64,000 nucleotides of DNA from Leptolyngbya sp. FACHB-8 (GTDB taxonomy: Bacteria > Cyanobacteriota > Cyanobacteriia > Elainellales > Elainellaceae), in NCBI RefSeq assembly GCF_014695575.1, contig NZ_JACJOO010000018.1:1-64000 (forward strand), in the 5' to 3' direction. The notes under the pieces were generated by a model. That model saw only the letters and a list, made by a program, of their open reading frames with translations, was not told the DNA's origin and made no database searches. Of this stretch, positions 26,529-36,100 are shown piece after piece; position 1 is the stretch's first letter; each line of letters begins with the position of its first letter. The translations under genes and the position numbers were made by a program.

Positions 26529-27250
26529 GGTGCTGCGTTGATGCCGTGTTCAGCATTACGATGTCATGGTTAACGCAAAAACGGCCCCTCCCTTGCGTTG
26601 GGATTAGCTTGCTTTTACTCTCCTACTGAAGAGGGATTTAATATCGTGAAATCTAAACTTTAAACGCTGAGCAGCTTCATATAAAACGGTATTAGAATAT
26701 TAGCCCTATCGTAAGGCATCACCCCTTAGTAGGTTTTAGAATGGCAGATTCGCTATTAGTTTTGAGAAGAGTTATAGCGGTAGTTGATTTTCTTAGAATC
26801 TGTAGGGACAAATAGCGATTCGTCCTTCTATAACGAACCCAAGCTTTTCCAAAACCTGCCATTCTAGCGATAGAAGCCGTGGGGATCAAAGCGTTGGTAC
26901 AGGATTCTAGATAGCCACTGTTGAGGATTATCGTTCGGTCCCGCAGTCCTGGCTTAGGGCAACACCGCCCTTATCCCCTGCATGGGGAACCGCTGCCCGT
27001 CTTCCAGGCTCCCTCGAAAAAGAGGTTTTGCATGGATAATGTTAGGCCCCCTCGGCTTGCTTGGTTTCGGATCAGGCTTGTGTGCGTTTTTAGCGGGGTT
27101 ACTCTGTCGTGAGCTCATGAGCGAAAGCTTTATAGTCTATGCCAATACAGCCTTCTAGAAAACCTGCATTCATGGCCCCGATAGTCATCACCTGAGCACT
27201 CATAAAGCCTACGCCTTAACTCTTACCTCCGTCCCCCCTGGCTCCTAACG
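26529..27250. other. Divergent intergenic region between the two glucan enzymes
   Basis: About 720 bases without a supported gene. It holds a 7-bp inverted repeat AACGCAA/TTGCGTT (26572-26599), AGAATGGCAG (26738-26747) and its inverse CTGCCATTCT (26856-26865), and opposed copies of an AATAGCGA-type motif between them. Promoters for both flanking genes must lie here, but I cannot place them with confidence. Confidence 0.5.
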
Positions 27251-27277
27251 CCCCTGCCCCCTCACCCCTTGCCCCCC
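27233..27277 (-). promoter_or_regulatory. G-quadruplex-type motif just upstream of the debranching gene
   Basis: Read on the minus strand, there are G-runs of 6, 4, 5, 4 and 6 (27277-27272, 27268-27265, 27261-27257, 27254-27251, 27238-27233). The first four are separated by loops of only 3, 3 and 2 bases. This meets the usual quadruplex pattern. It is 24 bases before the ATG at 27301, on the template strand, and takes the place of a Shine-Dalgarno. Confidence 0.5.
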
Positions 27278-27300
27278 TATCCATCCACCGATCCAACCTT

Positions 27301-29532
27301 ATGACTGACCCAACCGAACTTAACTCAGCACTCACCGAGCGCCCACCCTCTACTGCGGAGCAGATGCCATCTTCGCAGTGGCCCTATGCAGCACCCAAGA
27401 AGCCTTTGGCAACACTGTTGTTAAAGGATAATGATTTGCTGTTTATCAGCGATAACCTGGGAAATTTACCACGGGAAGATGGGCGACCTAACGCCAGCCT
27501 GGGGCTATTTTGCCGTGATACTCGGTTCCTCAGTTACCTCGAATTGCAGATTGAGGGGCGATCGCCAACGTTGCTCAGCAGCAATGCAAATCAGGGATTT
27601 GCCCTCTCTGTGTCTTGCACGAATCCGTGGATTAACGATCAACTTCCTGTGGAAAGTATTTGGATTCAGCGGGATATGGTGTTGCAGGGTGGGCTGTTTG
27701 AAGAGATCACTCTGACGAATTACAGCATGCAGTCCGTGCAGTTCGAGTTAAGCCTGAGCCTGGATGCTGATTTTGTTGACCTGTTTGAAATTCGGGGCTG
27801 GCAGCGACAACGATGGGGAAAAATTCAGCGCTATCCGTGGCAAGAACAATCTTCAGCAGATGCACCCGAGTTGCGGTTGGCTTACCAGGGCATTGACCAG
27901 ATCGAGATGGAGTCACGGATTCGATTTCTTCATCGTCCACCCGATCAATGTCAGGATTACACAGCTCGTTGGCACGTTAACTTGGCTCCCCATGAAACGG
28001 AGGTGTTGGGTTATTGGGTACAGCCATTAATCGCTGGTCAACCCGCATCTGCAACCAGTGGCCCGACGACCTTGAGTCAGGCGATCGCCGCCGAAGCGAA
28101 GGAGGAACAGGGATGGCGTGAGCGCATTACCCACATTCGCAGTGATAAGCCCATTATCAATACCATTCTGGAACAGGCCGAGAAGGACTTGTTTTTGCTG
28201 GGCCAAACCTTTGGTAAAGATAACAATACAGCGCTTTCTGCTGGGGTGCCCTGGTTTGCCGCGCTGTTTGGGCGGGATGCGTTGATTGCGGCTACGCAAA
28301 CGCTCATGCTAGATCCGGAACTGGCCCGGCAAACCCTTACGGTGCTGGCTCAATATCAGGGGAAGAAGGTTGATCCCTGGCGGGAAGAGGAACCCGGCAA
28401 GATTCTGCATGAATTGCGTCTGGGAGAAATGGCCCGTTGTGGCGAAATTCCTCACACGCCTTACTATGGCACAGTGGATGCAACGCCCCTCTGGTTACTG
28501 CTCTACTGCAAGCACTACGCCTGGACAGGCGATCGCCAACTGCTCGACGACCTCTGGGACAATGCTCTGGCCGCTATGGAGTGGATCGATCGCAGCAGCG
28601 CAGCCACAGGTTATCTCACCTATCAGTGTCTATCCCCGAAAGGCGTGCTGAATCAGGGTTGGAAGGACACCGAAAAAAGTATGGTGGATCGCCATGGGAA
28701 CCTGGCTAAGGGAGCGATCGCCCTCTCAGAAGTGCAAGGGTATGTGTATGCGGCTCGCATGCAGATGGCCGCGATCGCCAGCCTAAAGCAACGCCCAGAT
28801 CTGGCCGAACGTTGGCAACAAGCAGCTCAGGATTTGAAACAGCGGTTTACCCAAGACTTCTGGATGCCCGATCAGCGCTACATTGCCCTGGCTCTAGATG
28901 GTGAAGGCCGTCCTGTAGATAGCATCACCTCCAATCCTGGCCATTGCCTGGGGTTAGGGATTCTCCAACCTGAACAGGCTTTGGCCGTGGCTGAACGTCT
29001 GCAAGCTCCCGATATGTTTAGCGGATGGGGCATTCGTACCCTCAGTAGTGAGTCCCCAGCTTATAATCCCATGGGCTACCATCTTGGTTCCGTGTGGCCC
29101 CATGACAATGGTATTATTGCCACCGGGTTGCGAACGATTGGTCGTACTGAGCAGGCGTTGGCGATCGCCCAGGGCATTTTAGACATGACAGCCCGCCAAC
29201 GCTATTACCGTCCCCCCGAGCTGTTGTGCGGTACGGAACGCACACCCACAACTAGCCCAGTGGCCTACCCGGTAGCCTGCTCACCTCAGGCCTGGTCTAC
29301 AGGCTGCCTGTTCCAATTGCTACAGGTCATGGTCAATCTTCAACCCGATGCTCCCAATGGCATGCTGCGTATCGTGCGGCCCTCGCTGCCTCCGTCAATT
29401 CAGTACCTCTCTGTCAACAACCTCCATATTGGCCAAACTCGGCTGGATTTGGAATTTGAGCAATTGCATGATCAAACTGCTTGCCGAGTCGTGAGGCGAG
29501 ATGGGGATCTGCAAGTTGTGATTGAGGTGTAA
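27301..29532 (+). CDS. Glycogen-debranching-type amylo-alpha-1,6-glucosidase
   Basis: 743 residues. The N-terminal domain (about 35-245) matches the bacterial GDE_N_bis type (FISDNLGNLPREDGRPNASL, GLFCRDTRFLSYLEL). The C-terminal (alpha/alpha)6 barrel (about 280-730) includes WFAALFGRDALIAATQTL, YYGTVDATPLWLLL, GWKDTEKSMVDRHG and PYGYHLGSVWPHDN-like phrases (seen here as NPMGYHLGSVWPHDNGI). The family hydrolyses branch points or related glucosyl linkages in the cytoplasm. The leader before the ATG is C-rich with no Shine-Dalgarno. It is divergent from the GH31 gene and closed by a strong hairpin at 29540-29596. Exact substrate uncertain. Confidence 0.88.
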   Translation: MTDPTELNSALTERPPSTAEQMPSSQWPYAAPKKPLATLLLKDNDLLFISDNLGNLPREDGRPNASLGLFCRDTRFLSYLELQIEGRSPTLLSSNANQGFALSVSCTNPWINDQLPVESIWIQRDMVLQGGLFEEITLTNYSMQSVQFELSLSLDADFVDLFEIRGWQRQRWGKIQRYPWQEQSSADAPELRLAYQGIDQIEMESRIRFLHRPPDQCQDYTARWHVNLAPHETEVLGYWVQPLIAGQPASATSGPTTLSQAIAAEAKEEQGWRERITHIRSDKPIINTILEQAEKDLFLLGQTFGKDNNTALSAGVPWFAALFGRDALIAATQTLMLDPELARQTLTVLAQYQGKKVDPWREEEPGKILHELRLGEMARCGEIPHTPYYGTVDATPLWLLLYCKHYAWTGDRQLLDDLWDNALAAMEWIDRSSAATGYLTYQCLSPKGVLNQGWKDTEKSMVDRHGNLAKGAIALSEVQGYVYAARMQMAAIASLKQRPDLAERWQQAAQDLKQRFTQDFWMPDQRYIALALDGEGRPVDSITSNPGHCLGLGILQPEQALAVAERLQAPDMFSGWGIRTLSSESPAYNPMGYHLGSVWPHDNGIIATGLRTIGRTEQALAIAQGILDMTARQRYYRPPELLCGTERTPTTSPVAYPVACSPQAWSTGCLFQLLQVMVNLQPDAPNGMLRIVRPSLPPSIQYLSVNNLHIGQTRLDLEFEQLHDQTACRVVRRDGDLQVVIEV

Positions 29533-29539
29533 TTTTACT

Positions 29540-29596
29540 TATGCCCAAACGGAAGAGAGGTGGGGCGAAACCCCACCTCTCTTCCGTTTGGGCATA
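29540..29596 (+). terminator. 26-bp perfect hairpin after the debranching gene
   Basis: 29540-29565 pairs perfectly with 29571-29596 around CGAAA, beginning 7 bases after the stop codon. No long T-run follows. Confidence 0.7.
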
Positions 29597-29621
29597 TGCT
29601 GTTTATGACATCTATAGGACA

Positions 29622-29670
29622 GGTTATTTCTTGAAAAGCAGCGCTCCGTGAGGCTTTTTAAGAAATAACC
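29622..29670. repeat. 18-bp hairpin, one wobble
   Basis: GGTTATTTCTTGAAAAGC (29622-29639) pairs with 29653-29670 with one G-T pair. The flank AATAACCCTTCTGGTTCTAA resembles sequence near 16650-16670, and a GGGTTATTT motif recurs in the hairpin at 58840-58898. The remaining bases to 29910 hold no supported gene. Confidence 0.55.
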
Positions 29671-29910
29671 CTTCTGGTTCTAAGCACGTAATGCCATATT
29701 CTGAACCAAGCCCTGGTTTTAGAAAGATGGAAGATGCAAGTTATAGTTACTCAACCGGATTTGATGTAAAAGCAAATGGTAGGGGTTCTCGATTTATAAT
29801 TTGCTCAACTAGCAGACAACCTTTTCTTGCGCCCGTCAAAACAAACAATACAGCCAGGTGTTTCTGGTTTCGGTTGAAGTTACCCCTGTATCAATCGGAG
29901 CGGCAGAGTG

Positions 29911-30831
29911 ATGCCAGAACGACCCTCTCTCACCATTGATCTCACCCAATCTAGCGAACTGCTACAACTGGTTCCTCGCCCTCCCCTTCTGACTAGCCAA
30001 CAAGCAGAATGGAAGAATATTCTCGTTCAGCATCACCAGCAACCACCCTGGGAAATGCCAGAAAATACGGTAAATCAGCATGTTGTTGTCGTTCATCACA
30101 AAGTCGGTTCCCGTCTCCAGGTGAACCGAACGATGAATGCCATCAAGCGACAGGAATACATGCGCAATGGTAGCTGTGTCATCGTTCCAGCAGCGGTTCC
30201 CCATGAAAGCAGTTGGGGCCATGAAGCCGAATTTACCTTACTGATTTTCGAGCCGGCTTATCTTGCTCAACTGGCTTATGAAACATTGGAGGGCGATCGC
30301 ATCGAACTCATTCCTCAATTTGCCCGCATCGACCCCATAATCGCCAGTGTAGGTTCAGCCCTTAAAGCAGAGCTAGAAAGCGACAGCATAAGAGGACGGC
30401 TTTATGCAGAATCTGCTGCGGTCTTCCTGGCAACCCACCTATTGCATCATTATTGCTCCCGCACACACCCCATCAAAGTAACAGCAAAAGGATTACCCAA
30501 ATACAAGCTTCAGCAAGCGATCGCCTATATTGAGGCACACTTAGGTGAAGAAATTTCTTTGGAAGCGATCGCCAATCACCTGAATATGAGCCAGTATTAC
30601 TTCTGTCATCTATTCAAAAAATCAATGGGAGTATCACCCTATCAATACGTGTTACAACAACGGATTAATAAAGCAAAGCATTTATTGAAACACCAAAAAT
30701 CAGTGATTACTGACGTAGCATTAGAATGTGGATTTGCCAATCAAACTCACTTCACAAAACACTTCCGTAAGCTAACAGGTATTACACCCAGAAGCTACAG
30801 AGAACAGTATAGTTTTACTCATTTTGGCTAA
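29911..30831 (+). CDS. AraC-family transcriptional regulator
   Basis: 306 residues. The N-terminal half is a cupin-like sensor (HHKVGSRLQVN, IVPAAVPHESSWG). The C-terminal half (about 205-300) is the double helix-turn-helix: KLQQAIAYIEAHLGEEISLEAIANHLNMSQYYFCHLFKKSMGVSPYQYVLQQRI and DVALECGFANQTHFTKHFRKLTGITPRSYR. The start is set at the ATG at 29911, with GGAG at 29897-29900; a GTG directly before it is also possible. It is convergent with the aldo/keto reductase gene, which it may control. A similar regulator is encoded at 57629-58567. Confidence 0.9.
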   Translation: MPERPSLTIDLTQSSELLQLVPRPPLLTSQQAEWKNILVQHHQQPPWEMPENTVNQHVVVVHHKVGSRLQVNRTMNAIKRQEYMRNGSCVIVPAAVPHESSWGHEAEFTLLIFEPAYLAQLAYETLEGDRIELIPQFARIDPIIASVGSALKAELESDSIRGRLYAESAAVFLATHLLHHYCSRTHPIKVTAKGLPKYKLQQAIAYIEAHLGEEISLEAIANHLNMSQYYFCHLFKKSMGVSPYQYVLQQRINKAKHLLKHQKSVITDVALECGFANQTHFTKHFRKLTGITPRSYREQYSFTHFG

Positions 30832-30870
30832 TAAAGAGTGATACAGCGCAAAGCGCTGTACCACTCTTTA
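30832..30870. terminator. Convergent terminator hairpin
   Basis: TAAAGAGTGATACAGCGC (30832-30849) pairs with 30853-30870 with one mismatch around a 3-nt loop (AAA). It follows the AraC stop at once and lies 21 bases beyond the aldo/keto reductase stop. T- and A-rich ends let it work in both directions. Confidence 0.7.
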
Positions 30871-30891
30871 TGGTGATCAGATAAACGAATC

Positions 30892-32004
30892 TTACGATAC
30901 TCCTGCCGCAGGTGCATCAATCAACACATTGGGTATGTATCCAGATGGTTTGAGCCCGACGGGTTTGGCCCCATGAATCATAGCTTGATGACCTGCTTCG
31001 AAGAAACTATAGGGGAACTGAGGATCTGGACGACCCACCGTTTCCAGGCGATCGCTTAACTCTGTGGGCAACTCAAAATCCAATGCTTTGAGGTTATCTT
31101 CTAACTGCGATAGTTTTGTTGCCCCAACAATGACAGATCCGACACCGGGTCGTGTTGCAGTCCAATTTACAGCAATCTGCGCCATGCTACGGCCTAGCTC
31201 TTTTGCCACGGCCTCTAGTTCTGCAACAATTTTCCAGTTGCGATCGCTAAACTTTTGAAACGCTGTGTTCTGGCTATCCTTCATCACGTCGAGGCGTCCC
31301 TCGGCATTTAACACCCCTTCACTGGGGCGGTACTTACCGCTCAAAAGCCCACCCGCTAATGGGCTCCACACCATTACTCCCATCCCCAATTCCACTCCCA
31401 GGGGAACAAATTCCTTCTCAATATTGCGCTCTACCAGGGAGTATTCCAGTTGCAATGCGCTGATGGGCTCGTAACCACGCCATTCTGCCAGAGTTTGTGC
31501 CCGTGCTGCATACCAGGCCGGGGTATCACTCAAACCGATATAGCGAACTTTACCCGATCGCACCAAATCATCCAGAGTTCGCATCACTTCCTCAACAGGC
31601 GTAATACTATCCCAGGTATGCAAAAAATAGAGATCAATATAATCCGTTCCCAATCGCTTTAATGAACCTTCTACCGCACGCATAATGTTCTTGCGGCCAT
31701 TTCCTCCAGCGTTGGGATTACTAGGGTCTGCGTTGTAGGTGAACTTGGTGGCAATAACCATGCGATCGCGTAAGTTACGTTCTCCAATAAACTTGCCGGT
31801 CCACAATTCGCTGGTTCCATTGGTGTATAAATCGGCAGTATCAACAAAGTTACCTCCCGCATCCACATAGGTGTTGAACATCTGGCGGGCCGTGTCCTCA
31901 TCTGATCCCCATCCCCATTCAGTACCAAAGGTCATCGTGCCGAGAGAAAGACGGCTAACGCGCAGACCCGAGCGCCCGAGAGTGTAGTAAGCATCGAGAG
32001 CCAT
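30892..32004 (-). CDS. Aldo/keto reductase
   Basis: 370 residues, NADPH-dependent TIM-barrel oxidoreductase. The catalytic tetrad is present: Asp55 and Tyr60 (FVDTADLYTNG), Lys87 (IATKF) and His129 (YFLHTWD). Other signatures are LGTMTFGTEWG near 21-31, GKVRYIGLSDTPAW, and the cofactor region VIVGATKLSQLEDNL. The pattern is that of the YajO/Gfo-independent 'general' aldo/keto reductases acting on small aldehydes and ketones. A C-terminal extension of about 40 residues (FFEAGHQAMIHGAKPVGL) is typical of this subgroup. It is 179 bases downstream of the YnfA-like gene on the same strand and probably has its own promoter. Confidence 0.9.
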   Translation of the reverse strand: MALDAYYTLGRSGLRVSRLSLGTMTFGTEWGWGSDEDTARQMFNTYVDAGGNFVDTADLYTNGTSELWTGKFIGERNLRDRMVIATKFTYNADPSNPNAGGNGRKNIMRAVEGSLKRLGTDYIDLYFLHTWDSITPVEEVMRTLDDLVRSGKVRYIGLSDTPAWYAARAQTLAEWRGYEPISALQLEYSLVERNIEKEFVPLGVELGMGVMVWSPLAGGLLSGKYRPSEGVLNAEGRLDVMKDSQNTAFQKFSDRNWKIVAELEAVAKELGRSMAQIAVNWTATRPGVGSVIVGATKLSQLEDNLKALDFELPTELSDRLETVGRPDPQFPYSFFEAGHQAMIHGAKPVGLKPSGYIPNVLIDAPAAGVS

Positions 32005-32183
32005 AACCTGTTGCTCCTTAAGATTGTTCAGTTGTTAATTCTTGAACGTCCTGAATGGGACTGGCATTTGGATTCCAGATAAAGAGAAACTTTAGCCCCA
32101 CATCGGAAACCGACGTCGTAACCGCACTAGGACAAACATTAGCAAGGGGTTCAAGGATTATGCAGTTCTTCTTTACAATAGTT

Positions 32184-32513
32184 TTAGGGGCGCGGAGCAT
32201 ACATCATGATGTAAACTCCAAGCAAACAAATGAAGCCACCCAACACATCAAAGTGATCAGGCTTTACACCATCAATACGCCATCCCCATAGAATAGAAAG
32301 CACGATAAATACGCCTCCATAAGCGGCGTAGATGCGCCCGAAATGAGTCGATTGTAATGTCGGAATAATGCCATAGAGGAAAAGCAGCACCCCTCCTATC
32401 AGGGCATAGCGCAAGTCTCGGGCTTCCTTGATCCACAACCAAATCAAATAGCCGCCTCCAATTTCACATAACCCAGCCAGGACGAAATAAATCAATGAAT
32501 TAACCAGGGTCAT
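32184..32513 (-). CDS. YnfA/UPF0060 family small membrane protein
   Basis: 109 residues with four predicted membrane helices (about 4-24, 33-52, 62-79, 88-105). The phrases [50 protein letters not shown] and [28 protein letters not shown] are diagnostic of UPF0060. Relatives are related to small multidrug transporters; the function here is not known. Length fits the family exactly. Confidence 0.93.
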   Translation of the reverse strand: MTLVNSLIYFVLAGLCEIGGGYLIWLWIKEARDLRYALIGGVLLFLYGIIPTLQSTHFGRIYAAYGGVFIVLSILWGWRIDGVKPDHFDVLGGFICLLGVYIMMYAPRP

Positions 32514-32701
32514 TCAATTTCTACCCGTGAATGGCTCGACAATGCCACGCATCTTACCAGCCACGAATTACGAGCACAAACCCAGTTCAGGAGGAAGGCC
32601 ACTTGCGATCGCTTCCCCAGATGGCACGCACCTGAACGGGCATCTCAGGCCCTCTCTCTAAAGACAGATTCTCGATTACGACTTATTAGGTAATGATGCA
32701 A

Positions 32702-32717
32702 TATGACGAACGTCATA
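32702..32717. promoter_or_regulatory. Candidate operator palindrome before the XRE gene
   Basis: TATGACGAACGTCATA (32702-32717) is a perfect two-fold symmetric site (6-bp arms, 4-bp centre) located 14-29 bases before the ATG of the XRE regulator, where autoregulatory operators often lie. Function inferred from symmetry and position. Confidence 0.45.
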
Positions 32718-32730
32718 GTCATACAATCCT

Positions 32731-33078
32731 ATGGTATTGGCTCCCAAAAGCGCATCCAAAGAAGCAGTGGTATTAAAACAACCTGAAGTAAGCAACCTGG
32801 TTCGTGAACTGCGTCAACTCATGCAACTGACCCAGGTGCAGCTAGCCGCTGAGCTTGGTGTTGCCTACGAAACGATTAACCGCTGGGAAAACGGGCACAT
32901 GCAGCCGTCTGCCCTGGCTTTAAAACAGCTTCGTACTGTAATTAATCAGCTCAGCACCTCCCCCTCGGAATCCCTAAAGGATGGCAGTCAAGCCCTGCTA
33001 CAAAAATATTTTGGTGGAAAAGATTTCACCCAAAAGGACACTACAGCACTGCACTCAATTACAGAAAAATCGACCTGA
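32731..33078 (+). CDS. XRE-family helix-turn-helix regulator
   Basis: 115 residues. The helix-turn-helix spans about 21-75: LVRELRQLMQLTQVQLAAELGVAYETINRWENGHMQPSALALKQLRTVI, a standard Cro/C1-type fold with the TQVQLA and YETINRWE helices. The C-terminal 40 residues are polar with no recognisable domain. It lies 73 bases upstream of the first giant kinase on the same strand, with no terminator between, so co-transcription is likely. It is the only stand-alone DNA-binding protein in the kinase cluster and a natural candidate for its regulator or output. Confidence 0.9.
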   Translation: MVLAPKSASKEAVVLKQPEVSNLVRELRQLMQLTQVQLAAELGVAYETINRWENGHMQPSALALKQLRTVINQLSTSPSESLKDGSQALLQKYFGGKDFTQKDTTALHSITEKST

Positions 33079-33151
33079 ACCAGAATCCGCTCAATCGGCA
33101 GAGATTGTAACCGTCATCGTTTGGGATTAACAGAGCGGAGACACGTAACGT

Positions 33152-36100
33152 ATGATTCAGCATCGTCAAGCATCGGATCAGCGATTTGCAGGAGATAGCA
33201 CCATAGCCACAGAGATACGATCGCACAATTGGTCACAAACCTCTCTGGGTTCGATCGAAGCTTGGCCTCCGAGTCTCAAAACTACCCTCAATATTCTGTT
33301 TCATACCCCTTATCCCATGTTTTTGGCCTGGGGGAGCGATCGCATTCTCTTCTATAACGATGCCTGCTCCTCTTTATTAGGTCAGGGACAAGGCCCACAG
33401 TCCTTAAGTCAGCCCATAAACGACACAGATGGGATATGGCCTATGGTCTCCTCTATGGTTGAACAAGTCTTCGCAACCGGGCAATCGGTGCAACGCAATC
33501 AACGACTCCCTGCCAGGCTAGACCATAATACGGAGACACCCATTTACACCTGGTTCTACAATCCTCTCTGGGACAGTGATGGGCAAATCAGTGGGGTATT
33601 TGCGACAGGAATTCAGGGGACTGCTTCAAGCGAAGGCCAGTCTTTCCGCGTTAACAATGATCTTGTCGAGCCGCAAGTTGAGGAGGGCTGCATACCCGCA
33701 ATTCTCGGAGAGCATGAAGACTTTCGTGACGTGTTCACGGTGACCAGTGTTGGCATGGCCCAAGCGGATATTAAAACCCGTCAACTACTCCATGTTAATG
33801 CAGCCTTCTGTAGCATTACTGGATACACCGAAGCTGAGTTGCTCGAACTTCGGGTGGATGATATTGCTCACCCCGACGAACGTGAAGGCGATCGCCAACG
33901 ATTCGCTCGTTTGCTTTCAGGAGAAACAACAACCTACCAGGCAGAAAAACGTTATTTGCATAAGGATGGCAGCATCATATGGGTACTGGTAACCGGTAAT
34001 GTGGCCGTTGATGCGAATGGGCGATCCTTACTGATAGCCGTTATTCAGGACATTACAGAGCGTAAACAGGCCGAGGACGACTTGCGCAAGAGCGAGGAAC
34101 GATTTCGCCGAGTAACTCAGGCTGTTGATGGGCTTATTTTTGATTGGAACTTGCAGACCAACGAAGTCTATCGCTCGGAAAAGTTATACACCCTGATTGG
34201 CGTTGAGCCAGAAAACGCTCCGCCAGAGGCAAGCTGGTGGCATGAGCGGATTCATCCCGATGATGTGAGCCGTCTACAACCACGCATACACGAGCTGCTC
34301 ATCAGTGCCGAACAACTTTATCAAACCGAGTACCGGGTTCGCCACGAAGATGGGCATTGGGTAGATGTATGGGAGCAATCCTGTTTAATTCGTGATGAAC
34401 AGGGGCAGGTCATTCGCATCGTTGGTTGTACGGTTGATATTAGTGATCGCAAGCGTGCTGAGTATGAACGTAGTCAAGCGGATGCTGCTCTACGGAAAGG
34501 GGAAGAACGACTGCAAACAGCTTTAGAGGGTTCAAGTGGTGGATTATGGGATTGGAACATTACTACCAATGAAACCTATCTGAGCCCTCGTTGGTTAGAG
34601 ATGCTGGGGTATCAGGAAGGTGACTTGCAGCAACATGCCCACACATGGGAGCACATGATCCATCCTGATGATAAAGCATGGGTTATGGAACGCACGGAAG
34701 CCCATCTCCAGGATGGCTCTGTACCCTACAAGTTTGAATATCGGCTGTTGTGTAAAACCGGGGAGTGGAAATGGATTGCCACTTATGGAAAAGTCGTTTT
34801 GCGAGATGCAAAAGGTAATCCATTGCGAATGGCAGGAATCCATCATGATATTAGCGATCGCAAAGTCAAAGAATTAGCCTTACAACGCAGTGAAGAGCGA
34901 TTTCGGATTAGCCAGGAACTCTCGCTAGATGCATTTACAACCATGGATTGTGTGCGAGATGAGAACGGGGCGATCCTTGATTTTGCCTGGACTTATGTCA
35001 ATCCTAAAGCAGCAGAAATTCTTCAGAAGCCAGCCGAGGCCTTGGTGGGACAGCACTTGCTAGACGTGTTCCCAGTCAATCGGTTCAACAGCGAACTGTT
35101 TGAACGTTATGTGCGCGTCGTCGAAACAGGAGAATCCCACGATATTGAACTCCAGTATGAGGTGAACGGAATTATAGGTTGGTTCCGCAACATGGCAGTA
35201 AAGCTTGAAGATGGCCTTGCGGTTTCCTTTAGCGATATCACAGCCCGCAAGCAGGCTGAAGCCGAGCGAGAGCATTTACTACAAGACCTGGCAACAGAGC
35301 AGGCTCGATTTGAGGCTGTGCTGCGGCAGATGCCTGCGGGTGTGATAATTGCTCAATCACCCTCGGGTCAACTAATCTTAGGAAATGAACAGGCCGAACA
35401 AATCTGGCGACATCCGCTTCTTCTCGCCGATGGGATTAACGAATACCGTGAGTATCGAGGTTTCCATGCCGATGGTCGGCCTTATGAGTCCGAAGAATGG
35501 CCATTAGCACGCTCATTAATGGCCGGTGAAGTTGTCACCCAAGAGGAAATTCGATTTTTACGGGGAGATGACACGGAAGGGGTCATGGAAGTCAGTTCAA
35601 CTCCCATTTACGATCGGCAGGGCCAAATTATCTCGGGAGTTGTGGTCTTTCAAGATATTAGCGATCGCAAACGCATCGAAGAAGCCCTGAGGACGAGTGA
35701 AGAACGCTTGAGGTTCGCCATAGAGGGGGCTGACCTGGGTACGTGGGAATATGAGCTGGGAACCCGGAAAATTATCTGGTCTGAGCAATCCAAAATGATG
35801 TTTGGGTTCCCGCTTGATGCCGAGGTGGATTATGACAGCTTCATTCAGGCCATCCACGCAGACGATCGCGATCGCATTCATACAGCGGTTGAACAGACAC
35901 TTGCCCAGCAAGATATTTATGACGCTGAGATGCGCACCGTTTGGGCTGACGGCTCCGTTCACTGGTTACGATCCATTGGCCGGGCGCGTTATGACCACCA
36001 TGGGGTAGCAACCGACATGATTGGAGTGGTATTAGACATTACCAACCGCAAACAAGCCGAGTTGGAGCGTGAACACCTGCTGGCGCGTGAGCAACAATAT

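Noticed and set aside
29691-29939. Plus-strand open frame before the AraC gene
   Set aside because: It overlaps the AraC start out of frame, has no family resemblance and begins inside a repeat flank.
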